A stretch of DNA of 64,000 bases from RBC074 sp964470555 (GTDB taxonomy: Bacteria; Acidobacteriota; Blastocatellia; RBC074), in contig CAYYDG010000001.1 in NCBI GenBank assembly GCA_964470555.1, positions 321,966 through 385,965 of the forward strand, in the 5' to 3' direction. Position numbers and translations under genes: made by a program. Positions 10,547 to 18,584 of this stretch are shown one piece after another. How positions within the stretch are numbered: position 1 is the stretch's first letter; every line of letters starts with the position of its first letter. A model generated the notes under the pieces. That model did not search any database and was not told the DNA's origin. It saw nothing but the letters and a program-made list of their open reading frames with translations.

Positions 10547-12592
10547 TTACTCCGTGACGGGTTCAAAATGTTTATTGCTGACGCGGGCAATGCCGCTGGT
10601 CGTGCCGAAATACACGTTGTCGCCATTGGCAACGACGCTCAACACGGTTGCCGCGGGTAATTCGCGTTTCAACCGAGTCCACTTTGCCAAATCCAGATCC
10701 AATACCCACGCGCCTTCGAGCGTGCCGACATAAAGCCGTTGGCCGTCCGTGGCCATTGCGTTCGGGTTGACGCTTTGTTTGCCGATGTCAGCGGCGAAGC
10801 TGGCGAACTCGCCCGACGGCGTCAGTTCAAACACGCCGCCACCATACGTCCCGACAAACAAACGATTGCCAACCGCGCACAGCGCCGTCACCCAGTTATG
10901 TGTCAGTTTGGAGTTGGAATCCTTGAACGTGCGAATCACGCGCCCGGCGTTGATTTGCCCCAACCCGCTGAGCGTACCGGCGTAAACGAATTCGCGGTGC
11001 GGCAGAACGACATATACGCTGTTGCTGGGCAGACCTTGCACCGCTGTCAACGCGCGCCATTGTTTGTCACGACCAAACATCAGGCCGCGACTGGTGGCCA
11101 ATACAAGATTGGCTGAAGAGGCTGAGGACGTTTTTTGCAGTGGTGCGGCGTGCAGGATCGAATTGCTGATCAACCCTTCAGCGACACCGACAGTTTGCGG
11201 CTGCCTGGAACTGTTGAACTGCACCAGTCCTTGCGAAGTCCCGGCAATCATCCGCCGCGACGTTTCATCCCAGGTCAGCGAATTGATCTCGCGTACTGCG
11301 CCACTTTCCAGATGGGTGAGCCGCCTTCCTTCGCGCGTAAACACGTCAATGCCATTGCGGAAACTGCCCACCCACAAATTGCCTGCGCCATCCATTGCCA
11401 GCGCGGACACAACGTTGCTGGCAGGCGAATTCAATTCGCCGATTTCTCCGAAACTGACAAAGTTCAATCGCACGGAAAACCTTTCGTCCTGCCAACCAGT
11501 GCGCCACATGCCTTCGTTGCTCAGTAGCCACAATGACTGCTCGCCTGAAAAGACATGGAGTTGGCAGGACGAAAGGCTTTCAGGTTTCTTCCAGGAAATC
11601 GGGGTGAGTTGCGGTTTGCCTGTTCGCGCATCTGCGACGATCTGGAACAGATCGCCATTGTCTTTGCTGAGCAAAACGGTATTGCCTGTGCGAGTCATGC
11701 CGGACAGCGAAGGCAATGTCGCCAGCGTTTGAAAGCGTTTCTGCGCCGAATCGAACAGCGAATCCATCGCAGCCGTCGCAACGCCGAAATCCGTGGCCAC
11801 CAACAACTGTTCGCCGTTTGTCACCGCGCCGACCACGCGGTTGGACGGCAAACCGTCGGCGACGGTGAACTGCCGCCAACGGTTTCCTTCGTTCACCCAC
11901 AAACCATCGGCAAACGTGCCGACAAACAAACGAACTGCGTCCGTCGTCAACCGATCAACGCCGTTGAGCCGTTTGTCGCCTGCTTTCAGTTCACGAAACT
12001 GTTTGCCGTCGAATTCCAGCAATCCGCCCGCAAAAGTTCCGACGAGCAGCCGCCCGTTTTCTTCGAGCAAAGCGGCGACGGCTTGCGCCTTGCGATCCGT
12101 CCAGCGGTAAGCCGCGAAGCGCGAACCGTCGAACGCGATCAGCCCTTGCGAGCGCGTGCCGATCAACAATTGCCCGCCGAATTCAGCCAGCGCCGTCAAA
12201 TCGCTTTCCGGTAATCCGTTCAACACAGTGAAGCGACGTTTGAGTTTGCCTTCAGCGGACAGTTCCAACAGTCCGCCATCAGTGGCGGCAAAATACGAAT
12301 CATTGAATTTCGCCACGCCTCGTGTCGCCTTGCTACTTTGCAGCAGTTTGACGCCGTCGCCGGAAAAAGCCGGGAGCGTTCGTTTTTCAAAAGGCACGAA
12401 CGCTTGCTGGGCGATTCGTGTTCGCGCGGCGTCGAGTTCATGTTGCGCACGACGTTTGGTATGCCAGGCAACGACTACCACAACGGCGATTTGCAACAAC
12501 AACAATCCGACCACTAATTGTTTGCTGTGTTTCAACCATCCCATCGGCAACGGCCTGAATCTGGCAGTGAATTGACTGAGTTTTGCGTTCAT
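10547..12592 (-). CDS. Membrane-anchored beta-propeller protein (two-component-regulator propeller repeats)
   Basis: The 681-residue product starts MNAKLSQFTARFRPLPMGWL and has one transmembrane helix at about 25-42 (LVVGLLLLQIAVVVVVAW). The rest is repeated blades of the type LTALAEFGGQLLIGTRSQGL and NLWVGSFRNGIDVFTREG, the pattern of the Reg_prop sensor propeller of hybrid two-component kinases. No kinase, HTH or GGDEF output domain follows, so it is a propeller-only protein, probably facing the periplasm. It is the first gene of a minus-strand operon; its stop lies 5 bp before the VIT/vWA start. It is divergent from the aldo/keto reductase gene, with a 265-bp shared upstream region containing hairpins. 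Confidence 0.85.
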   Translation of the reverse strand: MNAKLSQFTARFRPLPMGWLKHSKQLVVGLLLLQIAVVVVVAWHTKRRAQHELDAARTRIAQQAFVPFEKRTLPAFSGDGVKLLQSSKATRGVAKFNDSYFAATDGGLLELSAEGKLKRRFTVLNGLPESDLTALAEFGGQLLIGTRSQGLIAFDGSRFAAYRWTDRKAQAVAALLEENGRLLVGTFAGGLLEFDGKQFRELKAGDKRLNGVDRLTTDAVRLFVGTFADGLWVNEGNRWRQFTVADGLPSNRVVGAVTNGEQLLVATDFGVATAAMDSLFDSAQKRFQTLATLPSLSGMTRTGNTVLLSKDNGDLFQIVADARTGKPQLTPISWKKPESLSSCQLHVFSGEQSLWLLSNEGMWRTGWQDERFSVRLNFVSFGEIGELNSPASNVVSALAMDGAGNLWVGSFRNGIDVFTREGRRLTHLESGAVREINSLTWDETSRRMIAGTSQGLVQFNSSRQPQTVGVAEGLISNSILHAAPLQKTSSASSANLVLATSRGLMFGRDKQWRALTAVQGLPSNSVYVVLPHREFVYAGTLSGLGQINAGRVIRTFKDSNSKLTHNWVTALCAVGNRLFVGTYGGGVFELTPSGEFASFAADIGKQSVNPNAMATDGQRLYVGTLEGAWVLDLDLAKWTRLKRELPAATVLSVVANGDNVYFGTTSGIARVSNKHFEPVTE

Positions 12593-12710
12593 CGGTGCGC
12601 TCCTGTTTTCTTCTTGCTTGGTTTCGACGGCGCGGATTATGCGTATTGGCTGAACTGTGTGCGCCGTGACTGCCTACGGTATGTTGTCGGGAAAACGACG
12701 GTCGGAGGTT

Positions 12711-12793
12711 GTTGCTCCCGCCTGCTTCGTGAGGAAGCCACGAGCAACGCGCTGTGGGTTTCCACAGACGCAGCGCGGACGGAACGTCCGCGC
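12711..12793. repeat. Cluster of three short hairpins in a divergent gap
   Basis: Three perfect inverted repeats follow each other within 83 bp: GTTGCTC (12711-12717) with GAGCAAC (12742-12748); CTGTGG with CCACAG (12752-12767, 4-base loop); and GCGCGGACG with CGTCCGCGC (12773-12793, 3-base loop). They lie in the only upstream region shared by the propeller operon (minus) and the aldo/keto reductase (plus). The GC-rich third hairpin resembles bacterial REP-type dispersed elements. A regulatory role is possible but not shown. No clear -35/-10 pair was picked out in this gap. Confidence 0.6.
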
Positions 12794-12857
12794 TCCAATT
12801 GCGATACCGGCACGAACCGCTGACAATGCCCATCCAAACAAAAACGGAGGAAACAAG

Positions 12858-13979
12858 ATGAGCCACGAAACAAAAGCAACTGCGGCGGGAACCGCGAAAT
12901 ACAAAAACCGATTTCAAGGCCGCTTGCCTGACAATCACTTTCGACAACAACAAGGATTGTGGATGTCGTCCATCGGCCTGGGATCGTATCTGGGCAACGC
13001 CGACGCGCGAACCGATGAGGCGTATTGCGCGGCGGTCAAACGCGCAGCGGAGTTGGGTTGCAACGTTTTCGATTCGGCGGCCAATTACCGCTTTCAACGC
13101 AGCGAACGCAGCTTCGGCCAGGCGTTTTCAGAATTGTTTGCCGCCGGAACGCTTCAGCGCGAAGAGATTATTGTCACCACCAAAGGCGGCTTTCTCCCCT
13201 TTGACGGGACAATGCCGCGCAGCCGCCAGGAAATGATGGCTTATCTGGATGAAGCTTTTGTCAAACCGGGGGTCTGTCGGCTGGAAGATTTCGTGCAGGG
13301 CAGCCATTGCATGACGCCCGCTTATCTGGCGCATCAACTCGATCAGAGTCTGCGCAATCTGCGGCTGGACGGCGTGGACGTGTATTACCTGCACAACCCG
13401 GAATCGCAGTTGGCCGAAGTTTCGCAGGAAGAGTTTTACCGGCGGCTGGCGGCGGCGTTTGAGTTTCTGGAATCGGCAGCAGCAGCAGGCAAGATTGCGA
13501 TGTACGGCACGGCCACCTGGAACGGGTATCGCGTGCCGTCTGGCAGCCAGGAATTTTTATCGCTGGAGCGCATCGTTCAAACCGCGCGCGCGGTCGGCGG
13601 CGACGATCATCATTTCAAAGTCGTGCAGTTGCCTGTGAATCTGGCAATGACTGAAGCCTTCACCAACGCGAACCAAACCGTGAACGGCAAAAAGGCGACG
13701 TTGCTGGAAGCGGCGGCAGAGTACGGTGTAACGGTGATGGCCAGCGGTTCGATTTTGCAATCGAAACTTGCGGCAGGGTTGCCGCCGATTGTGGACGAAG
13801 CCTTTCCCGGTTTGCGAACCGACGCCCAACGCGCGCTTCAGTTTGTGCGTTCGACACCGGGCGTAACAACAGCGTTGGTGGGAATGAGCCGGACGGAACA
13901 CGTCGAAGAAAATCTGGAATTGGCTCGGACTTCGCCTGCGACTGAGGAAAATTATCTAAAGCTCTTCAGCCCAAACTGA
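12858..13979 (+). CDS. Aldo/keto reductase
   Basis: The frame is open from 12657, but the ATG at 12858 is preceded by GGAGG 7 bases upstream, giving 373 residues. The AKR TIM-barrel tetrad is visible: Asp72 and Tyr77 in FDSAANYRFQRSE, Lys109 in VTTKGG and His179 in VYYLHNPE. The substrate would be an aldehyde, ketone or aldose reduced or oxidised with NAD(P)(H) in the cytoplasm; the sequence most resembles the aldose-dehydrogenase-like branch, but the substrate cannot be read. It converges on the sulfatase gene with a 2-bp gap. It stands alone on the plus strand next to a sugar-acid and keto-sugar cluster on the minus strand, so carbohydrate metabolism is likely (inference). Confidence 0.92.
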   Translation: MSHETKATAAGTAKYKNRFQGRLPDNHFRQQQGLWMSSIGLGSYLGNADARTDEAYCAAVKRAAELGCNVFDSAANYRFQRSERSFGQAFSELFAAGTLQREEIIVTTKGGFLPFDGTMPRSRQEMMAYLDEAFVKPGVCRLEDFVQGSHCMTPAYLAHQLDQSLRNLRLDGVDVYYLHNPESQLAEVSQEEFYRRLAAAFEFLESAAAAGKIAMYGTATWNGYRVPSGSQEFLSLERIVQTARAVGGDDHHFKVVQLPVNLAMTEAFTNANQTVNGKKATLLEAAAEYGVTVMASGSILQSKLAAGLPPIVDEAFPGLRTDAQRALQFVRSTPGVTTALVGMSRTEHVEENLELARTSPATEENYLKLFSPN

Positions 13980-13981
13980 AA

Positions 13982-15391
13982 TCAGGTTCTCTTGCGCAGC
14001 AACACTTTCAATTGTTCAACCGTCGCTTTGTGTTTCGGCTCGTTGATGAGGTTGCGGTATTCGTGCGGGTCGGTTTGATGATCGTACAGTTCCGCACCTT
14101 GGCGACCTTCGTCCCATTCGGTGTAGCGCCAGCGTTCGGTGCGAACGGAATAGCCTGCAAATCTGCCGCGCGACATTTGTGTGTAAGCCGCTTCTTTCCA
14201 TCTCAATCGCGGATTGTCGAGCAGAGGCACGAAGCTGCGGCCTTCCAGTTTGTTTGGCGTTTTCAAACCAGCCAATTCCATCAGCGTCGGATAAATATCA
14301 ATGAATTCCACCAACCGCCCGGTTGCTTTGCCTTTGGCTTTCATCTGCGGCGCGTAAACCAGCATCGGCGCGCGTGCGGACAATTCAAACAGCGTGCTTT
14401 TGTTCCACCAACCGCGTTCGCCCAGGTGATAGCCGTGATCGCCAAAGAAAATGACGATCGTGTTTTCGGTCAGCTTCAGCCGGTCTAGCGCGTCAATGAT
14501 CTTTCCGGCTTGCGCGTCGGTGAAGGAAACTCCGGCCAGATACGCGCGCATGAATTCCAACCGCTCTTTATCTGTGAATTTGCCGAAGGCTTCGCGGAAG
14601 GCTCCGCCCGGTAAAGCGGTCGCAGGATCGGCCAGAGTTCTTTTCGGCGCTTGCCACAGCTTCAAACTTTCCGGCGGATACAGATCGAAATACTTTTTCG
14701 GCGCGATGAATGGATCGTGCGGTTTGTGCAAACCGACAGCAAGGAAAAATGGCTGCTTGTCTTTGGCGCGCTGTTCCAGAACGTTGATGGCTTCGCGCGC
14801 GATTTGGCCATCAGGTTGATCTTCGTCAGCGCCTTCCGCCGCGCGCCAATTGCACCAGGCCAGTTTGCCGTCGGTCAGATTGCGGCCTTCGCCTTTGAAG
14901 CCGAGCGGCGTGGTTTGAAAGTAACGCACTTCATCCCACGAAGCTTTGTCGTCCATGTCGGTGCGCAAATCTTCCATCGTCAACCCGCGATGAAAGATTT
15001 TGCCGAAGCTGGTGGCGCGATAACCGTTCTGGCGGAAAAGCTGCGGCAGCGTCACGACATCCGGCAGCGTCGTGCGGAAGTTGGTGTTGTTGTCCGTGAT
15101 GCGCGTCGTGTCCGGGCGCAAGCCGGTCAGCAGCGAAGTCCGGCTGGGGTTGCAGACCGGATACTGGCAATAAGCCGCGTCGAATCGCATCCCGCGTTTG
15201 GCCAGCCGATCCAGATTCGGCGTTTTGGCAATGGAACTGCCGTAACAACCGAGCTCGTTTCGCAAATCGTCGGCAACGATGAACAGCACGTTTGGCTTTC
15301 GCGCCGGTTGTGAAAGCGCGGTTTCATTCGGCGGGACAATCAGCATCGCCAGCAAAATGGACAAAGAGAATTGAAGCAGTTTTTGGGTCAT
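13982..15391 (-). CDS. Secreted type I sulfatase (iduronate-2-sulfatase-like)
   Basis: Starting at the ATG at 15391 (a TTG at 15409 is in frame but less likely) the protein has 469 residues. An N-terminal signal peptide (about 1-28) is followed by the alkaline-phosphatase-superfamily core PNVLFIVADDLRNELGCYG (Asp41 and Asp42 metal ligands). The formylglycine site is Cys80 in CNPSRTSLLTG, the C-x-P-S-R signature of Cys-type sulfatases. Further metal-site motifs are KPHDPF and FFGDHGYHLGERG. It should hydrolyse sulfate esters of polysaccharides or sugars outside the cytoplasm after maturation by a formylglycine-generating enzyme, which is not in this window. The gene follows the enolase-family gene, separated by a palindromic element. 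Confidence 0.93.
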   Translation of the reverse strand: MTQKLLQFSLSILLAMLIVPPNETALSQPARKPNVLFIVADDLRNELGCYGSSIAKTPNLDRLAKRGMRFDAAYCQYPVCNPSRTSLLTGLRPDTTRITDNNTNFRTTLPDVVTLPQLFRQNGYRATSFGKIFHRGLTMEDLRTDMDDKASWDEVRYFQTTPLGFKGEGRNLTDGKLAWCNWRAAEGADEDQPDGQIAREAINVLEQRAKDKQPFFLAVGLHKPHDPFIAPKKYFDLYPPESLKLWQAPKRTLADPATALPGGAFREAFGKFTDKERLEFMRAYLAGVSFTDAQAGKIIDALDRLKLTENTIVIFFGDHGYHLGERGWWNKSTLFELSARAPMLVYAPQMKAKGKATGRLVEFIDIYPTLMELAGLKTPNKLEGRSFVPLLDNPRLRWKEAAYTQMSRGRFAGYSVRTERWRYTEWDEGRQGAELYDHQTDPHEYRNLINEPKHKATVEQLKVLLRKRT

Positions 15392-15415
15392 TGTTGTTTT
15401 TCTGGACAAGACAAT

Positions 15416-15508
15416 TTCACCGCAAAGGCGCAGAGTGCCGCAGAGGTTTCGAAGAGTCTTTGAACGATCTCTGCGCCGCCTGAGCGTTCTCTGCGCCTCT
15501 GCGGTGAA
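15416..15508. repeat. Palindromic element, copy 1 (GCAGAGG type), intergenic
   Basis: A 93-bp imperfect palindrome bounded by TTCACCGC and GCGGTGAA, built from the word GCAGAGG and its complement (GGCGCAGAG on one side, CTCTGCGCCTCTGCGG on the other). It fills most of the 127-bp gap between the stop of the enolase-family gene and the start of the sulfatase. A second copy in the same orientation lies inside the glycosyltransferase gene at 36469-36563. Confidence 0.85.
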
Positions 15509-15518
15509 GATTTTATTT

Positions 15519-16841
15519 CTACCAACGAATGCGGTGATCGTTCAGCGGGTAGGTCGGGTCCCATTTCTTCAACTGTTCGTGGCGGTTTCCTGCGCGTTTC
15601 ACGTTTTCGACGAGCTTGGCCATCTTGTCTGGATCAATTTCCACGCCCAATCCCGGCGCGTCCGGCAAAGCCATCTTGCCGTCTTTGAATTGCAGCATTG
15701 GCGCCCCATTTACCGGTTTGATGATGTCTTCGGTTGTCCAGGGGTAATGCGAATCGGCGTCATAGCCGACGCGCGAAATGGCGCAGTTCATGTGCGTCAT
15801 GATCGCCATTGAAATGCCCAGATGATTGTTGCTGTGACCGGAACAGCCCCAGCCGACGGCTTCGCAAATCGCTGCCCAGTAACGAACGTTGTTCAATCCG
15901 CCCATGTAATGGTTATCGAGCAGCACCACATCCACCGAACCTTTTTGAATGGCGGGAACGATGTGTTCCATTCGCGTGACAACCATGTTGGTCGCCAGCG
16001 GAATCTTGGTTTGTTTGCGAACGGCTGCCATGCCGTCCAAACCCGGCGTAGGGTCTTCGTAATACTCCATGCCGAGCGGTTCAATCGCCTTGGCCACGCG
16101 AACGGAGGTTTCCACCGACCAAGCCGCATTCGGATCAATGCGCAGCTTCGCGTTCGGCATGGCGGCGCGCATCATTCGCAAAGCTTCAATCTCCTTGTCG
16201 GGGTGCAGCACGCCGCCTTTGAATTTGCAGGACGTGAAGCCGTATTTCTGATTGAACTCCTGAAACTGGCGCGCGACCGCTTCCGGCGTCGAATAATCCG
16301 GGCCATTCGGCGTCGGCATGACGAAAAAGATGTAGGCCGAAAATGCTTGCGCTTCGCGGTAAGCGCCGCCAATCAAATCCACCACGCGGCGGTTGATGGC
16401 CTTGCCGATGATGTCCAGGCAGGCGACTTCGACCGCGCCAAAGGCGTTCGGCGTTTTGAACTGGCGGCGAAAGTATTCGATCTCGAACGGATCTCGCCCC
16501 AGCACTTTGTCGCGGCTGGCTTCCAATTCCTGCGCGGTGCCTGCGGCGACTTCGGCAATGCCCGTGAAACCATCGTCGGTTTCCAATTCCAGAATCGTCC
16601 GTTTGAAATGCGTGTCGTGAACATTCCACGAATTCAGCAAGGCGAAATCCGGCGAAGCGACGACAGTCGCCTTGAACTTGCTGATTTTCATTTTGCTGCG
16701 CGGGCGCGCGGCTTTCGGGCTACCGCTTCGATTCTGGCCATACGCATTAGCGTCAAAGGCCAAGGCCATGTCTTCGATGCCAGCCAAGCCTGTGATTCCG
16801 GCGGCAGTGGCAATCCATTGGCGACGATTCCAATCGGTCAT
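15519..16841 (-). CDS. Enolase-superfamily sugar-acid dehydratase, glucarate dehydratase-like, with Tat-type signal
   Basis: The 440-residue protein carries all acid/base and metal residues of the glucarate-dehydratase branch: Lys206-x-Lys208 (SCKFKGG), Asp236 (RIDPNAAW), Glu262 (YYEDPTPG), Asn285 (LATNMVV), Asp309 (LLDNHYMGG) and His336 (GHSNNHLGISMA). It would dehydrate a hexarate to 5-dehydro-4-deoxyglucarate with Mg2+. The neighbouring gene at 17664-18581 encodes the next enzyme of that pathway. Unusually, residues 1-50 look like a twin-arginine signal (NRRQWIATAAGITGLAG); the catalytic domain begins near MKISKFKATV (residue 51). Other acid-sugar dehydratases of the family remain possible. 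Confidence 0.9.
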   Translation of the reverse strand: MTDWNRRQWIATAAGITGLAGIEDMALAFDANAYGQNRSGSPKAARPRSKMKISKFKATVVASPDFALLNSWNVHDTHFKRTILELETDDGFTGIAEVAAGTAQELEASRDKVLGRDPFEIEYFRRQFKTPNAFGAVEVACLDIIGKAINRRVVDLIGGAYREAQAFSAYIFFVMPTPNGPDYSTPEAVARQFQEFNQKYGFTSCKFKGGVLHPDKEIEALRMMRAAMPNAKLRIDPNAAWSVETSVRVAKAIEPLGMEYYEDPTPGLDGMAAVRKQTKIPLATNMVVTRMEHIVPAIQKGSVDVVLLDNHYMGGLNNVRYWAAICEAVGWGCSGHSNNHLGISMAIMTHMNCAISRVGYDADSHYPWTTEDIIKPVNGAPMLQFKDGKMALPDAPGLGVEIDPDKMAKLVENVKRAGNRHEQLKKWDPTYPLNDHRIRW

Positions 16842-16868
16842 CGTTTTTCACCTCCTGTTCAAAGACGA

Positions 16869-17189
16869 TCAACTCACTTCGTAAACTTGTCCGGGTTGAA
16901 TTGTCAGCAAAGTGTTTTCAAGGGCGGGAAGCAATGGGCGAAGGTCATCAACAGTGATGCCATTGGCGATCAAGACAACTACGACAATGGTGCGACCAGA
17001 CAGGTTTTGCTGATAACGAAGATTTTGATCCACAGTCAGCAACAAATCGAACTCGGCATCTTCGGCCTTTGCCAGCAACGCGCCGTTCTTCAAACCTTCC
17101 CAGCGCATTTCACGAGTCGTTTTGATTTCGTGGTTGGGCAAGTATTTTCTAAGCGGTTTGGCAACGCAATGATCGAAGAGGATTTTCAC
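16869..17189 (-). CDS. DUF5615 PIN-like protein (toxin-like), pair 1
   Basis: At 106 residues this matches the DUF5615 / Mut7-C-like PIN-fold family: N-terminal MKILFDHCV (acidic residue after the first strand), middle ALLAKAEDAEFDLLLTVDQNLRYQQNLS, in which the Asp residues of DLLLTVDQN form the presumed metal site. PIN-fold proteins are usually metal-dependent RNases. It overlaps the preceding DUF433 gene by 4 bases (ATGA), the arrangement of a toxin-antitoxin operon. Toxicity is inference. The pair splits the sugar-acid gene cluster. Confidence 0.85.
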   Translation of the reverse strand: MKILFDHCVAKPLRKYLPNHEIKTTREMRWEGLKNGALLAKAEDAEFDLLLTVDQNLRYQQNLSGRTIVVVVLIANGITVDDLRPLLPALENTLLTIQPGQVYEVS

Positions 17190-17476
17190 GGTTGAGGCAA
17201 GCCCTCCAACAATCGCGGCAAAGCTTGCTCAATCGCCGCGATCGCTTCCGCTCGCGGCACGCCGTCAAAATCATCCAGGAATTCGTCCAGGCTCTTGCCC
17301 TTGCTCAGATACTCGAACAGATAACGAATCGGCAGTCGCGTTCCCACAAAACAGGGAACTCCTCCCAACCGCTCCGGGTCTATAGAAACAAACACGGCGC
17401 GCGGATCGGTTTGCGGAACGAGTTCGGTGGATAAATCACGCTCTTTAATTTGCTGGGCAGCCAATGTTTCTGACAT
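17186..17476 (-). CDS. DUF433 protein (antitoxin-like), pair 1
   Basis: This 96-residue protein has the DUF433 core: FVSIDPERLGGVPCFVGTRLP (the typical I-D-P-x-x-xGGxPxFxGTR-P pattern), then LFEYLSKGKSLDEFLDDFDGV, a winged-helix-like DNA-binding fold. The ATG at 17476 is preceded by GAGGAGAG. It overlaps the DUF5615 gene by ATGA. A perfect inverted repeat at 17495-17574 sits right upstream and could be an operator or a separate repeat. DUF433 proteins next to PIN-like partners are commonly annotated as antitoxins; no repression is visible directly. Confidence 0.88.
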   Translation of the reverse strand: MSETLAAQQIKERDLSTELVPQTDPRAVFVSIDPERLGGVPCFVGTRLPIRYLFEYLSKGKSLDEFLDDFDGVPRAEAIAAIEQALPRLLEGLPQP

Positions 17477-17494
17477 AAAACTCTCCTCTGAAAA

Positions 17495-17574
17495 TGTCCG
17501 ACAAGCTGCCAGCTTGTCGTGGTCTCGATTTGACGCTTGTTAGGGTCAACGACAAGCTGGCAGCTTGTCGGACA
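17495..17574. repeat. Long perfect inverted repeat upstream of DUF433 pair 1
   Basis: Two arms of 26 bp (17495-17520 and 17549-17574) are exact reverse complements around a 28-bp loop. Each arm contains its own smaller palindrome (GACAAGCTG, one central base, CAGCTTGTC). The element starts 19 bp upstream of the DUF433 start codon. The double-palindrome structure fits a dispersed hairpin element or a double operator; the sequence alone does not decide. Confidence 0.85.
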
Positions 17575-17663
17575 GTCGGGCGCAGCCGTTTTCATCGTTT
17601 CAGGGCGTTGTCGCAAACGACATGTCAGACTCCTTTCAACTGCAATCATAGCTTCGCGGACTT

Positions 17664-18581
17664 TCACGAATCCAGAAATGACCGCCACTTTTCGACGATG
17701 GCGCGAAGCTCTTCTTTCTCCTCCGGCTTGACGTTCGGCAGCGGCGGACGCACCGGCCCGCCTGCCAGCCCAACCATATCCATCATCGCTTTCATCGCGG
17801 ACACTTCGTAGCCTTTCCGCCGCGCGCGCAAGGCGTAAAGCGGAATAACCAGTTCATGCATCATCTTCATCAACTCGGCGCAGTTTTCCGCTGAACCGGC
17901 TTCGTGAAGTTTCAGCGAAAGTTTCGGCGCAACCGTCGCAATGCTGGACGTGTACGTGCGAATGCCGATGGAGTAATAACCCGGCAAGCTGTCATCGCCC
18001 GCGCCGCCTATCCAGTGCAGCCTGTCGCCCAGCCGATTGATAATCATTTGATAACGGCGAATGTCGGCCTGTCCGTCTTTCCAGGCGCAAAGCGTTGGAA
18101 TGTTCGACGCCAACTTGTCCACCATCGCCGGAGAAAAGTTCGCCCAGTCACGGCTGTAAATCAGCAGTCCCAAATCCGTGGCTTCGCCGATGGCGCGGTA
18201 ATAACTGAGCATTCCTTCGTCATCGGCGTTTGGGTAATACGGCGGCAGCGCCAGAATGCCGTCGGCTCCGGCAGCGGCGGCTTGTTTTGCCATTTCAACG
18301 GCCAGCGGCTGATTAAAGCCTACGCCGGCGATGATCGGAGCTTTGCCGCCAATGACTTCGACCGTCAAGCGAACGACCGCTTCGTATTCCGCTGGTGTCA
18401 GCGAATAGACTTCGCCGGTTCCGCCTGCGGCCACGACGGCACACAGCGGGTGTTCGCGGAGTTTGGTCAGGTTGTGCCGCAACCCGTCCAGGTTCAGCGA
18501 CAGGTCTTCGTTAAACGGCGTAATCGGAAAGGCGATCACGCCTTCTTTCAATTTGCTGCGGAGTTCAGTTGGAGTGGTCAT
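17664..18581 (-). CDS. kdgD: 5-dehydro-4-deoxyglucarate dehydratase (DHDPS family)
   Basis: A 305-residue class I aldolase-fold protein of the dihydrodipicolinate synthase family. The substrate-binding motif is AAGGTGEVYSLT (residues 51-62), the Schiff-base lysine is Lys168 in LCAWKDGQAD and the partner tyrosine Tyr143 in LIYSRD. The opening GVIAFPITPFNEDLSLN and full length match KDG dehydratase, which decarboxylates and dehydrates 5-dehydro-4-deoxyglucarate to 2-oxoglutarate semialdehyde. Context supports this: a glucarate-dehydratase-like gene lies 0.8 kb downstream on the same strand, separated by the toxin-antitoxin-like pair. It follows the DUF1080 gene by 3 bp. The semialdehyde dehydrogenase needed to finish the route is not in the window. 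Confidence 0.88.
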   Translation of the reverse strand: MTTPTELRSKLKEGVIAFPITPFNEDLSLNLDGLRHNLTKLREHPLCAVVAAGGTGEVYSLTPAEYEAVVRLTVEVIGGKAPIIAGVGFNQPLAVEMAKQAAAAGADGILALPPYYPNADDEGMLSYYRAIGEATDLGLLIYSRDWANFSPAMVDKLASNIPTLCAWKDGQADIRRYQMIINRLGDRLHWIGGAGDDSLPGYYSIGIRTYTSSIATVAPKLSLKLHEAGSAENCAELMKMMHELVIPLYALRARRKGYEVSAMKAMMDMVGLAGGPVRPPLPNVKPEEKEELRAIVEKWRSFLDS

Positions 18582-18584
18582 GGT

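Noticed and set aside
15822..17195. Plus-strand ORF of 457 codons across the enolase and DUF5615 genes
   Set aside because: It lies opposite two well-supported genes with intact catalytic motifs; composition is that of an antisense shadow.
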